This document shows, piece by piece, positions 37,564 through 45,193 of a DNA stretch of 64,000 nt. The position numbers and the translations under genes are program-made. How positions within the stretch are numbered: the stretch's first letter is position 1; each line of letters begins with the position of its first letter. Below the pieces are notes generated by a model. It saw only the letters and a program-made list of their open reading frames with translations, searched no databases and was not told the DNA's origin. This stretch comes from Thermoanaerobacterium sp. CMT5567-10. Lineage in GTDB: Bacteria; Bacillota; Thermoanaerobacteria; Thermoanaerobacterales; Thermoanaerobacteraceae. Location of the stretch: contig NZ_CP130558.2 in NCBI RefSeq assembly GCF_030534315.2, positions 310,001 to 374,000 of the forward strand. The letters are read 5' to 3'.

Positions 37564-37767
37564 TTATCTAATTTTTTCCACTAATTTTGACAATTTTTTA
37601 TATATATCTACTATATTTCTCCCGTATTCAATCTCCCAATCTTCACATCCTTCTCTAATTGTCAATATTTCTCCATTTAAGATGTTTCCCAATATGTCAT
37701 CATTTGAAATTTTTTGCTTTATTTTTTCTATCAAAATTTCCGCTGATGACGATTCTCTTTTTCCCAT
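37564..37767 (-). CDS. Small conserved-looking protein, unknown
   Basis: 67 aa, no TM segment, starts MGKRESSSAEILIEKIKQKI and ends YKKLSKLVEKIR; probably two or three helices with an acidic middle (REGCEDWEIEYGR). It lies 78 nt upstream of the Spo0E-like gene on the same strand and downstream of alaX. The ATG follows a GGAGTTGAATCAAA-type site. I do not recognise the family; the codon use looks coding. Confidence 0.55.
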   Translation of the reverse strand: MGKRESSSAEILIEKIKQKISNDDILGNILNGEILTIREGCEDWEIEYGRNIVDIYKKLSKLVEKIR

Positions 37768-37857
37768 TTTGATTCAACTCCTATAGAATATTCTAATTAT
37801 TGTTATATATTCTATAAATGTTATTATTTTCCTGCATAATAGTTAAAATTTTTTTCA

Positions 37858-39039
37858 TTAATTTGATATGATATCAATAGCTTTTTCTAATGCTTTATCT
37901 ATATTTTCTACTTTTCCACATCCTTGACATATTTTTTGATTCCCGCCACCATTTCCATCTATTATATCTAATACTGAATTAAAAAACGAATTTATATTTA
38001 TATTAACATCCTCAGATCTCGATATAACTATATTAGCGCTTTTTGAAATACTACATAAAATACAAACAATCCCTTTTTCTTTTGTGACAATTTGAGATAA
38101 AGTCCTTAATTCTTTTAAATCTCTATCATTAAAAGTCTTTGTCACCAATTTGTATTTTTTTAAATCAACTGATTCACTAATTAATTTTTCTGCCTCATAT
38201 AAAAGTATATTTTCTTTCATCATGTTTAATTCCTTTTTTAATTCCTTATTCTCCAAAACTAATTTATTCACTTTCCCTAAAATTTCATCTTCTTTTACAG
38301 ATAATAATGATATTAACGTATTAATACAATTATTCTTGACATTATAATCTTTAATGGCTCTGAGACCGCATAAAAATTCTATTCTAATACCTTTTTTTGA
38401 TTTCTCATAATTTCTAATTTTTATTAATCCTATTTCACCTAAACTTTTTACATGTGTACCTCCACAAGGTGAATAGTCTATATCTTTAATCTCTACAATC
38501 CTAATATTTTCATTAACCTTTGGTTTCTTTCTTAAAGGCAATTTAGCTAACTCTTTATTGTCTACAAAATATGTCGAAATTGGCAAATTTGAATATATTA
38601 TCTTATTTGCTTCCTCTTCAGCTTCTGCAAGTTCACTTTCACTAAGATTGTTGTTCGTCAATGTTATATGAGAACAATCATCTCCTATGCTAAAACTTTC
38701 CGTTTCTGCATTATATAATTTATAAAATACTGCTGATAAAAGATGTTGGCCGCTATGTTGCTGCATATTGTCAAATCTTTTTTCCCAATCTATTTCACAA
38801 AATACACTTTTATTTTTAGGAATTTCTTTTAACATATGAATGACTTTATTATTTTTTAAAATGACATTCTCAACTTTTATTTCATCTATAGTTCCAGTAT
38901 CTGCAGGTTGTCCGCCGCTTTCAGGATAAAAATATGTTTCATCAAGAATTATTTCATAATGTCCATTTACAAAACTTGCATCAACAACATTAGCAGTAAA
39001 AGACCTTTTATAACTGTCATAATAGTACATTCTCTCCAT
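37858..39039 (-). CDS. Alanyl-tRNA editing protein (AlaX-L type)
   Basis: Free-standing editing domain that hydrolyses mischarged Ser/Gly-tRNA(Ala). 393 aa. An N-terminal beta-barrel like that of AlaRS (YFYPESGGQPADTG) is followed by the editing zinc site QQHSGQHLLSAVF and PCGGTHVKSLGEIG. A coiled coil (~255-280) and a DHHA1-like C-terminus with GGNQKICQGCGK complete the long AlaX form. AGGAGG is 12 nt from the ATG, longer than usual. Downstream of ilvE and its terminator. Confidence 0.9.
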   Translation of the reverse strand: MERMYYYDSYKRSFTANVVDASFVNGHYEIILDETYFYPESGGQPADTGTIDEIKVENVILKNNKVIHMLKEIPKNKSVFCEIDWEKRFDNMQQHSGQHLLSAVFYKLYNAETESFSIGDDCSHITLTNNNLSESELAEAEEEANKIIYSNLPISTYFVDNKELAKLPLRKKPKVNENIRIVEIKDIDYSPCGGTHVKSLGEIGLIKIRNYEKSKKGIRIEFLCGLRAIKDYNVKNNCINTLISLLSVKEDEILGKVNKLVLENKELKKELNMMKENILLYEAEKLISESVDLKKYKLVTKTFNDRDLKELRTLSQIVTKEKGIVCILCSISKSANIVISRSEDVNININSFFNSVLDIIDGNGGGNQKICQGCGKVENIDKALEKAIDIISN

Positions 39040-39065
39040 TATAGCGTTTAACCTCCTGGCAACTT

Positions 39066-39092
39066 AAAACGCATGGTCAATCCATGCGTTTT
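39066..39092 (-). terminator. ilvE terminator
   Basis: 11-bp perfect stem AAAACGCATGG (39066-39076)/CCATGCGTTTT (39082-39092), 12 nt after the ilvE stop. Confidence 0.8.
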
Positions 39093-39103
39093 CTTCGATT
39101 TCT

Positions 39104-39976
39104 TTAATATACTTTTGTTCCGTACAAAGTTCTTACTTTCTTGAATTCTTCAATGATTTTTTTCGTAATTTCTCCAGGTTTACCATTTCCAATTACTCTT
39201 TTATCAACTTCAGTTACCGGAATGGCTTCTGCAGCAGTACCAGTTAAGAAGCATTCATCCGCTGTATATACATTGAAAAGCGAAAAATACTTTTCTTCAA
39301 ATGGTATTCCCAATTTTTTTGCTATGTCAATTACAGTGGCCCTTGTTATACCTCCAAGCGCTCCTGCAGCAGATGGCGGTGTATACAAAACACCATCCGA
39401 TACTATAAATACATTATCTCCTGTACACTCTACAACATAACCATCTACATTCAATAAAAGCGCCTCAGGATAACCTGCTTTTACTGCTTCGATTTTTGCT
39501 AATATATTATTTAAATAATTCAAAGATTTTATTTGCGGATCTAAAGTCTGAATTGAATTTCGTCTGAACGTAGAAGTAATTATTTTTAATCCATTTTGAT
39601 ACATCTCTTCTGGATATAAAGAAATTTCATCCGCAATTATTACGACTGTCGGCTTAGAACATTTATAAGGATCCAGACCTAAATCGCCTTTTCCTCTTGA
39701 TACAACAAGCCTTATGTATGCATCCTTTAAATTATTGCGCCTTACTGTCTCACAAATTTTCTCAGCCATTTCTTCTTTGCTTAAAGGGATATCCAGAAGA
39801 AGCGCTTTTGCCATATTGTAAAGCCTCTTTAGGTGATCATCAAGTTTAAAAATAACACCATCATATGTCCTGATTCCTTCAAAAACACCATCACCATAAA
39901 GAAAACCATGGTCAAAAACAGAAATGGCTGCTTTTTCACTATCTACAAACTCGCCATTAAGATATACTATAGGCAT
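39104..39976 (-). CDS. ilvE: Branched-chain amino acid aminotransferase
   Basis: PLP fold-type IV transaminase interconverting Leu/Ile/Val with their 2-oxo acids using glutamate/2-oxoglutarate. 290 aa. FDHGFLYGDGVFEGIRTYDG at the N-terminus, PLP lysine in PQIKSLNYLNN (~residue 152), CTGDNVFIV and the ECFLTGTAAEAIPV phosphate-binding stretch. GGAGGAG precedes the ATG. Standing alone with its own promoter; no T-box leader is present, and an IS200 copy lies just upstream. D-amino-acid transaminase is the close alternative, less likely. Confidence 0.92.
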   Translation of the reverse strand: MPIVYLNGEFVDSEKAAISVFDHGFLYGDGVFEGIRTYDGVIFKLDDHLKRLYNMAKALLLDIPLSKEEMAEKICETVRRNNLKDAYIRLVVSRGKGDLGLDPYKCSKPTVVIIADEISLYPEEMYQNGLKIITSTFRRNSIQTLDPQIKSLNYLNNILAKIEAVKAGYPEALLLNVDGYVVECTGDNVFIVSDGVLYTPPSAAGALGGITRATVIDIAKKLGIPFEEKYFSLFNVYTADECFLTGTAAEAIPVTEVDKRVIGNGKPGEITKKIIEEFKKVRTLYGTKVY

Positions 39977-40014
39977 AATGACTCCTCCTAATTTCTCTAA
40001 ATATTTTATTGTAG

Positions 40015-40043
40015 ATTATACCACTTTAAAATTTTAAAGTCAA
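40015..40043 (-). promoter_or_regulatory. ilvE promoter
   Basis: Minus strand TTGACT (40043-40038), 17-bp spacer, TATAAT (40020-40015). The -35 is within ~5 bp of the IS200 end. Confidence 0.82.
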
Positions 40044-40191
40044 TCATAACCACCCGTAAAACGGGTGGTTTGCTCTGAGGCTATAAGCCTCTATTACTAG
40101 CCAGCGTCTAAAGGCGCTGGCTTTCACTTTGTTCAAGCCACCATGCATTTGTCACTTTTGCTCGTCCCTAAAGGGACAAATGTACTACGGG

Positions 40192-40647
40192 CTACCCCTT
40201 AAAGGGGTCCTCATATTCTTTTACACTTAATTTGTCCAACATAATATCTCGCTTTTCTTGTTCCTGAATGTATTTCTTTATTGTTGCCTCATTTAGTCCT
40301 ACAGTGCTTACATAATATCCTTCCGCCCAAAAATGTCTATTGCCAAATTTATACTTTAGATTTGCATGCCTGTCAAATATCATCAATGCACTCTTCCCTT
40401 TTAAGTATCCCATAAAACTAGATACACTAATTTTTGGTGGTATACTCACTAACATGTGTACATGATCCGGCATTAGATGTCCTTCTATTATTTCCACTCC
40501 TTTGTATTTACATAGTTCTTTTAATATATCCCTTATACTTTCTTTGTATTGATTATATATTATTTTTCGTCTATACTTAGGAGTGAACACAATGTGGTAT
40601 TTGCACATCCATTTTGTGCGTGCCATTTCATCTCGTTTATTAGCCAT
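40192..40647 (-). CDS. tnpA: IS200-family HUH/Y1 transposase TnpA
   Basis: Single-strand DNA transposase using a tyrosine nucleophile. 151 aa. YHIVFTPKYRRKIIY opening, HUH metal motif in MPDHVHMLVSIPP (~residue 62), catalytic Tyr in EATIKKYIQEQE (~125). It is uninterrupted and may be active. The ribosome site AAAGGTGA lies in the stem of a hairpin, limiting translation. It sits between ilvE and a ferredoxin gene. Confidence 0.93.
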   Translation of the reverse strand: MANKRDEMARTKWMCKYHIVFTPKYRRKIIYNQYKESIRDILKELCKYKGVEIIEGHLMPDHVHMLVSIPPKISVSSFMGYLKGKSALMIFDRHANLKYKFGNRHFWAEGYYVSTVGLNEATIKKYIQEQEKRDIMLDKLSVKEYEDPFKG

Positions 40648-40648
40648 T

Positions 40649-40713
40649 AAATCACCTTTCCTTTTGTTATATATAGTAGCTTGAACAACTCTATTATAAC
40701 GGAAAGGTGATTT
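40649..40713 (-). promoter_or_regulatory. tnpA 5' UTR hairpin hiding its ribosome site
   Basis: 13-bp perfect stem (40649-40661 with 40701-40713) continued by GTTATA/TATAAC. The 3' arm on the mRNA carries AAAGGTGA, the tnpA ribosome site. A known IS200 feature that represses transposase translation. Confidence 0.8.
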
Positions 40714-40805
40714 TTTGTATAACTTCTGTCGCGCACCCGCATAGCGGGTGGTTTTTTGTTTCGCTCGCTTTGCGAGCTCAACAGGCTAAAGCCCATAAAA
40801 AATTT

Positions 40806-40837
40806 AAACAAAAAGTCCCTTTAGGGACTTTTTGTTT
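40806..40837. terminator. Ferredoxin gene terminator
   Basis: Near-perfect palindrome around AAAAGTCCCT/AGGGACTTTT with a 2-nt loop and T-runs on both sides, just after the ferredoxin stop. Confidence 0.8.
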
Positions 40838-40840
40838 ATT

Positions 40841-41011
40841 TTATTCAGCTTTTACAGCTCCTGTTGGGCATACTGATTCACATGCGCCACAATCAATGCA
40901 TGTATCAGCATCTACCTCATATTTGCCAGTACCTTCGTGAATAGCTTCTACAGGGCATTCTGCAGCACAAGCACCACAGCTAATGCATTCATCTGTTATA
41001 ATATGTGCCAT
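40841..41011 (-). CDS. 2[4Fe-4S] ferredoxin
   Basis: Clostridial-type low-potential electron carrier used by pyruvate:ferredoxin oxidoreductase, hydrogenases and Nfn. 56 aa from the ATG at 41011, with AAGGGGGGAAA upstream; the open frame to 41146 is not coding. Two cluster motifs, CISCGACAAECPVEAI and CIDCGACESVCPTGAV. Monocistronic, with promoter at 41058-41086 and its own terminator. Confidence 0.96.
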   Translation of the reverse strand: MAHIITDECISCGACAAECPVEAIHEGTGKYEVDADTCIDCGACESVCPTGAVKAE

Positions 41012-41057
41012 AATTGTTTCCCCCCTTTTTATGTATACAGTATATACTTCAAAGCAT

Positions 41058-41086
41058 ATTATATAGCATTTATGACTATATGTAAA
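41058..41086 (-). promoter_or_regulatory. Ferredoxin promoter
   Basis: Minus strand TTTACA (41086-41081), 17-bp spacer, TATAAT (41063-41058). Confidence 0.85.
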
Positions 41087-41109
41087 CACTACGTTATAAT
41101 TTGTTTGTG

Positions 41110-41211
41110 TCAAGTTCGGATTTTCCAACCAATAGCGGCAAACCATGCTATGCGTGGCGCAAATAAATTAAGCAATCCAATAAGTGCCAAAACTATCGCA
41201 AAAATAGCCAA
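41110..41211 (-). other. Possible 33-aa hydrophobic peptide or gene remnant
   Basis: A TTG at 41211 preceded by GGGAG could start MAIFAIVLALIGLLNLFAPR ending WKIRT. The pattern NLxxPRxxWxxxxGWK recalls small DUF6199-type membrane proteins, but it stops just after GWK where those continue. Possibly a truncated remnant. The rest of 41212-41518 holds only AT-rich spacer and the leader of the next gene. Confidence 0.3.
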
Positions 41212-41518
41212 AACACTATCTCCCTTCTCCGACTTAAATATAGAAATTAATAAACTTTACAAATATATCAATAGTTTTGAGTTTATTATAGCATTAAAGA
41301 GCACAAAAGTATACGTTTTAGCTTTCCTATAAATTTATTATAATGTATTTTAGGGCATAGAACAAGACATTGGAAGAACTTAAAAAATTATTAATTGGGT
41401 TACTTTTTTATTGTTTTTTTGTATAATATTATTAAAAGATTAAGGAAGGATTGATTAAAAAAAACAAACTGTACATATCTTCTGCTTTTTAGTTTTGGGC
41501 TAAGGAGGTATAATTATT

Positions 41519-42334
41519 ATGCACAATATTTTAATACTAGGTGGAAGTGGACTTGTAGGAACAGCAATAATAAATGAGATGAATAAATATGATAAATTTC
41601 AGGTTTATTCAACGTACTTTCAAAATCCTGTACCATTGAATCAAGATAGAAGTTTTAAACTCAACATAGAAGATCCGGATAACATAAGTATTCTATTGAA
41701 TACTCTAAAGCCCCATGGCATAGTTTCATGTTTAAGAGGAGATTTTAATAAGCAATTGATTCTACATATAAAAGTTGCTGAATATCTAATGGAAAATGGT
41801 GGCACTTTATACTTTTTCTCTACTACAAATGTCTTTGATAATGACTTAAGTAAACCTCATTATGAAGATGATTTGCCAAATTCTCATAGTGATTATGGGC
41901 AATATAAGATAGCTTGTGAAAAAAGAATGACAGAAATATTACATGATAATGTTTGTATATTAAGACTTCCTCAAGTTTGGGGAAAAAGTTCTCCAAGAAT
42001 GAACGAACTATTAAACTCGCTTCATAATAACAAAGATATTGTTGTTTATCCCAAACTTTTTCATAATACAAATACTGATGTGATGATAGCAAAACAATTA
42101 TGCTACATAATAAATAATAATTTAAAGGGAATCTTTCATTTGGCACCAGAAAATATAATCAATTATAAGGATTTTTATTATGAATTAATAAGAAGATTGG
42201 GTTTTAAAAATGCAAAAATTAAAAACAACTTTGATGAAGAAGGATACTTTGCACTTTTATCAAAAAGAAACAATGAATTTCCTAAACAATTAAGGTTTAC
42301 CAATAAATCGGTAATTAATTATTTGATTAATTGA
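41519..42334 (+). CDS. NAD(P)-dependent epimerase/RmlD-like reductase
   Basis: Extended short-chain dehydrogenase, 271 aa. Rossmann motif GGSGLVGTA (~residues 8-16), catalytic YGQYK (YxxxK, ~residue 127), and RLPQVWG. Closest in style to dTDP-4-dehydrorhamnose reductases acting on nucleotide sugars, but no other sugar genes are adjacent and the substrate is unknown. AAGGAGG is 10 nt before the ATG. An isolated gene between ferredoxin and decayed DNA; its base composition is AT-richer than neighbours, so transfer is possible. Confidence 0.75.
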   Translation: MHNILILGGSGLVGTAIINEMNKYDKFQVYSTYFQNPVPLNQDRSFKLNIEDPDNISILLNTLKPHGIVSCLRGDFNKQLILHIKVAEYLMENGGTLYFFSTTNVFDNDLSKPHYEDDLPNSHSDYGQYKIACEKRMTEILHDNVCILRLPQVWGKSSPRMNELLNSLHNNKDIVVYPKLFHNTNTDVMIAKQLCYIINNNLKGIFHLAPENIINYKDFYYELIRRLGFKNAKIKNNFDEEGYFALLSKRNNEFPKQLRFTNKSVINYLIN

Positions 42335-42385
42335 TACTTAATAACAAAAATTTCGAAAAGGACAGGCGTTATACCTATCCTGATA

Positions 42386-42499
42386 CTACTTTTTTAGCTC
42401 TGTTCCTGCTTTAAACACAGGTTCGTTTGTCGCTAGAATCGTTATTTCTTCGCCTATCTGTAAATATCTTTTCTCCCTGTTAATTACATTTTCAGGATC
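42386..42499 (-). pseudogene. 3' fragment of an HU DNA-binding protein gene
   Basis: Codons read DPENVINREKRYLQ then IGEEITILATNEPVFKAGTE LKK and a stop. The second part matches the HU C-terminal pattern G-x-x-I-x-I-x-A-x-x-x-P-x-F-K-A-G-x-x-L-K. In-frame stops lie immediately upstream, so only the last ~37 codons remain. 42500-42590 holds nothing recognisable. Confidence 0.6.
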
Positions 42500-42682
42500 C
42501 TATCAATTTTTATTTAAATAATTTTTGCAATTGTCTACATTAGCATTTTCCAAATACAATAAGGATAATTTTGTATAAACTTTTTTTGTTTATGTTACAC
42601 TAAAAGTACCCCAGTATTTCAGTTGAAAAATCCCCCACTTTAAGATAAAATTTCTCTCATGAAATAAGAGCATGAGGGAGCG

Positions 42683-44001
42683 GTGAAGTTGATTTCTTTG
42701 AAAGACAAACAGGAAATAATATTATCATATATTAGAGATGGTAAATCTCAGAGACAGATATCTAGAGAAACTGGTATCGATAGAAAAGTTATTAGAAAAT
42801 ATATTAAAAAATATGAAGAAAAGAGAAGGGACTTGATAAATGAAGGAAAAATAGATGGAAATACAGATATTCAAGAGATTATTGATAATATAGTTGAAAG
42901 GTCTAAGTACAATATTGAAAACAGACATAAAAGAAAATTGATATATATAATGCTTTAAGAGAAGAAGGCTATGACATCGGTTATACATCCATTTGTCAAG
43001 CAATAAATTGAAATATTAAATGACCAAAAAGAAGCATATATAAAGGCAGAATATCAACTTGGGAATATGCGTAAATTCAACTGGGGAGAAGTTAAATTAT
43101 TTATTAAAGGCAAGCTAAAAATATTTCAAATGGCTGTATTTACAAGCGCCAAAGGTAATTACAGGTTTGCAAAACTTTTTCCAAAGCAAGATACTTCATG
43201 CTTTCAAGAAGCACATGCAGCTTTTTTTGAAGATATAAAAGGTGTTTATCATACTGTAGTATATGACAACGCAAAAGTTATGGTCAAAAAATTTGTAGGA
43301 AGGAGTGAAAAAGAACCAACAGAAGGGCTTTTAAAACTATCAATATATTACTGCTTTAAATTTAGATTTTGCAATACATATAGAGGTAATGAAAAAAGAC
43401 ACGTTGAAAGAAGTGTAGAATTTGTAAGAAGAAAGGCATTTTCTAATAAAGACTGCTTTTAAAGACAGCTTTGACTCAATGGAAGAAACTAATAACTGCC
43501 GAATTGCCACCATTTGATGCAGCAAGATGTGAAGACTTGCGCACAGATAAATATTCAACAATAGTTATAGATTCATTATTCTGTCCCTGATGCTTATGTC
43601 GGCAAAATCATATTTACAAAAATATATTCGCATAAAGTGCTTTGCTATTACGACAATACAAAAATTGCCGAACATGAGCGAATATACGGACTTAATGAAT
43701 GGTCAATAAAAATAGAGCATTACTTGAACACGCTAAAGAAAAAACCTGGGGCACTGCCGTCAAGTGCAGCACTTAATCAGGCAGACCTAAGGTTGCAACA
43801 AATATATTATACCTATTATACCACCAAAGAGAAAGAATTTATAGAGCTCTTACAATATATCGGTATAGTAGGTATTCAAAAGATGCTTGATGCTATCGAA
43901 AAGTTAAGAAAAATATAGATTCATCGGAAGAAATGCTTAAAAAGTTCGGCAGCTTAATACCTGAAGAGGCTGAAAATTTCAAAGAGAAGGCTGTCATTTA
44001 A
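42683..44001 (+). pseudogene. istA: IS21 transposase istA, multiply frameshifted
   Basis: Segments in order: HTH region 42683-42958 (LKDKQEIILSYIRDGKSQRQ), ALREEGYDIGYTSICQAIN in another frame, integrase core 43067-43462 (GEVKLFIKGKLKIFQMAVFT; VVYDNAKVM; HVERSVE), then 43470-43560 and 43637-43918 (C-terminal part), ending at a TAA at 43999. At least four frame changes. The first catalytic Asp, in the FDWGEV motif of the family, reads FNWGEV here, so the core itself is mutated. Confidence 0.88.
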
Positions 44002-44420
44002 GTGAATAAAAAGGAAATATCAAAAGAAATAGAACAATTTGCAACAAGCTTAAGACTACCAGGAATAAAGAAATACTTTCAAGAAGATGCAAAAGATGCT
44101 GCAACAAGAAGTATAAGTTATGAAGAATATTTATATGGATTACTTCAAAAAGAATATGACCTAAAACAGGAACATGCAAAAGAAAATCGTATAAGGTTGC
44201 TAATTTTCCTTCTAGGTTATATCTCTTTTGACAAAGAGGGATCTGAGCTTTTATTTACAAACTTATCATTTGAAAGGTGGGCTGAAATATTTCAAGATCC
44301 AGTAATGACAGCAGCGATGGTAGATAAACTAACGCATAAAGCCTTTTAGTAAATATGAATGGAAATTCATATAGACTTAAAGAAACGGAGGAATGGATAA
44401 AGAGTCAGAATATTGCTTGA
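44002..44420 (+). pseudogene. istB: IS21 helper ATPase istB, internally deleted
   Basis: A GTG at 44002 directly follows istA. The N-terminal ~65 residues are normal (EISKEIEQFATSLRLPGIKK). The AAA+ core with Walker A is missing and the frame jumps to LGYISFDKEGSELLF, then loses another piece before TNLSFERWAEIFQDPV. One missing T at ~44348 creates a stop; the tail continues out of frame as VNMNGNSYRLKETEEWIKSQ. Confidence 0.88.
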
Positions 44421-44431
44421 TTTTTTATACA

Positions 44432-44623
44432 CTAAAACATCATTTCAGGTTCTTTTGTTGGACGACCATAATACTCACAGTAACTTTCTTTTAACATTTT
44501 ATTTACAAAACTGAAATCAATATTTTCTTTAATTTTCCTAAGAATATTATCCTTGTGTATTATTATATCATACAAACTTCTATATTCTGATATCTTTATT
44601 TGTGCATTTTCAAAATTCAACAT
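44432..44623 (-). pseudogene. N-terminal fragment of an IS1182/IS5-type transposase
   Basis: 63 codons, MLNFENAQIKISEYRSLYDI to GRPTKEPEMMF, match the InsH N-terminal domain (DNILRKI, IDFSFV, YCEYYGRPTKEP). The rest (~400 aa expected) is gone where the IS21 remnant begins. TAGGAG precedes the ATG. Confidence 0.72.
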
Positions 44624-44681
44624 GTTAAAACTCCTATAAAATTAGTATTTTCAATATTTTTACTATATCATAAAAGAAAGA

Positions 44682-44724
44682 AGAAGTCATGTATTTACTT
44701 TTTTAAACATGGCTTCTTCTACTT
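44682..44724 (-). terminator. Hairpins downstream of sufU
   Basis: A long stem AGAAGAAGTCATGT/ACATGGCTTCTTCT (one G-U pair) followed by U-rich sequence on the minus strand. A smaller GCACT/AGTGC hairpin lies at ~44742-44756 between it and sufU. Confidence 0.6.
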
Positions 44725-44779
44725 TTTACATTTCTTAGGAGCACTTTTTCAGTGCCCTCTTTTTTAGCCTTTCTCTTTT

Positions 44780-45193
44780 TTATAAAATTCCCTGGAGCGC
44801 TTTCCACGCAAGTAAAGCACATTTTACGCGGGCAGGAAAGTCAGATACCCCCTGTAATACTTGGGCATCACCTAATTCATCAAGGTTTACGTCTTTTTTG
44901 TGTATCATGTCTATGAATCCTTGCACAAGCCTTGAAGCTTCTTTTTTGTCTTTTCCTTTTATTAAATCTATCATCATAGAGGTTGATGCTTGGCTTATGG
45001 CGCACCCGTGACCTGTGAAAGAAGCATCTTCTATAATGTCACCGTTCATTTTTAAATAAAGAGTAATATCGTCGCCGCAAAGAGGATTGTAGCCTCTTTC
45101 TTTGTGAGTAGCATCTTTAAGTTCTTTTTCATGGGGAGAGTTTTCGTAATGTTCCATTATAACCTCAGAATAAAGCTGATTTAAATCGCTCAT
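44780..45193 (-). CDS. sufU: Fe-S cluster assembly protein SufU
   Basis: NifU-like zinc protein that takes sulfur from SufS in Gram-positive Suf systems. 137 aa. Three cysteine motifs: NPLCGDDI, TGHGCAISQAS and ARVKCALLAW. GxG and Asp ligands present. It overlaps the sufS stop by 4 nt. Downstream are terminator hairpins. It forms a two-gene unit with sufS; sufB, sufC and sufD are not adjacent. Confidence 0.94.
   Translation of the reverse strand: MSDLNQLYSEVIMEHYENSPHEKELKDATHKERGYNPLCGDDITLYLKMNGDIIEDASFTGHGCAISQASTSMMIDLIKGKDKKEASRLVQGFIDMIHKKDVNLDELGDAQVLQGVSDFPARVKCALLAWKALQGIL

Larger units (their letters stand above)
40045..40755 (-). mobile_element. IS200-type element
   Basis: One tnpA gene and no tnpB. 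The right end (40048-40070) is a 10-bp hairpin AACCACCCGT/ACGGGTGGTT, with further hairpins nearby (AGGCTATAAGCCT; GCCAGCG.../...CGCTGGC). The left end has a CACCCGC/GCGGGTG hairpin (40734-40750). No long inverted repeats, as expected. Exact ends are estimates. Confidence 0.78.
42594..44436 (+). mobile_element. Decayed IS21-family element
   Basis: Left end begins near TGTTACACTAAAAGTACCCC. It contains broken istA and istB genes in the usual tandem order. The right end is lost; the element passes into an IS1182-type fragment at ~44436. Non-functional. Confidence 0.8.

Noticed and set aside
39977-40191. T-box leaders for ilvE, alaX and gltX
   Set aside because: No AGGGTGG-type T-box core or specifier stem found upstream of any of the three genes.
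40045-40760. Clustered short hairpins with similar ACCCG arms resembling a CRISPR or repeat array
   Set aside because: They are the end hairpins of one IS200 element plus local terminators; there is no regular spacing and no spacer pattern. No CRISPR array seen anywhere in the window.
41519-42334. Surface polysaccharide cluster around the epimerase-like gene
   Set aside because: No other nucleotide-sugar or glycosyltransferase gene is nearby; the gene is isolated between ferredoxin and decayed DNA.
42596-44437. 10-bp direct repeat TACACTAAAA at 42596 and 44428 as the IS21 target duplication
   Set aside because: The left copy seems to be inside the element's own end and the right end is deleted, so the match may be chance in AT-rich DNA.
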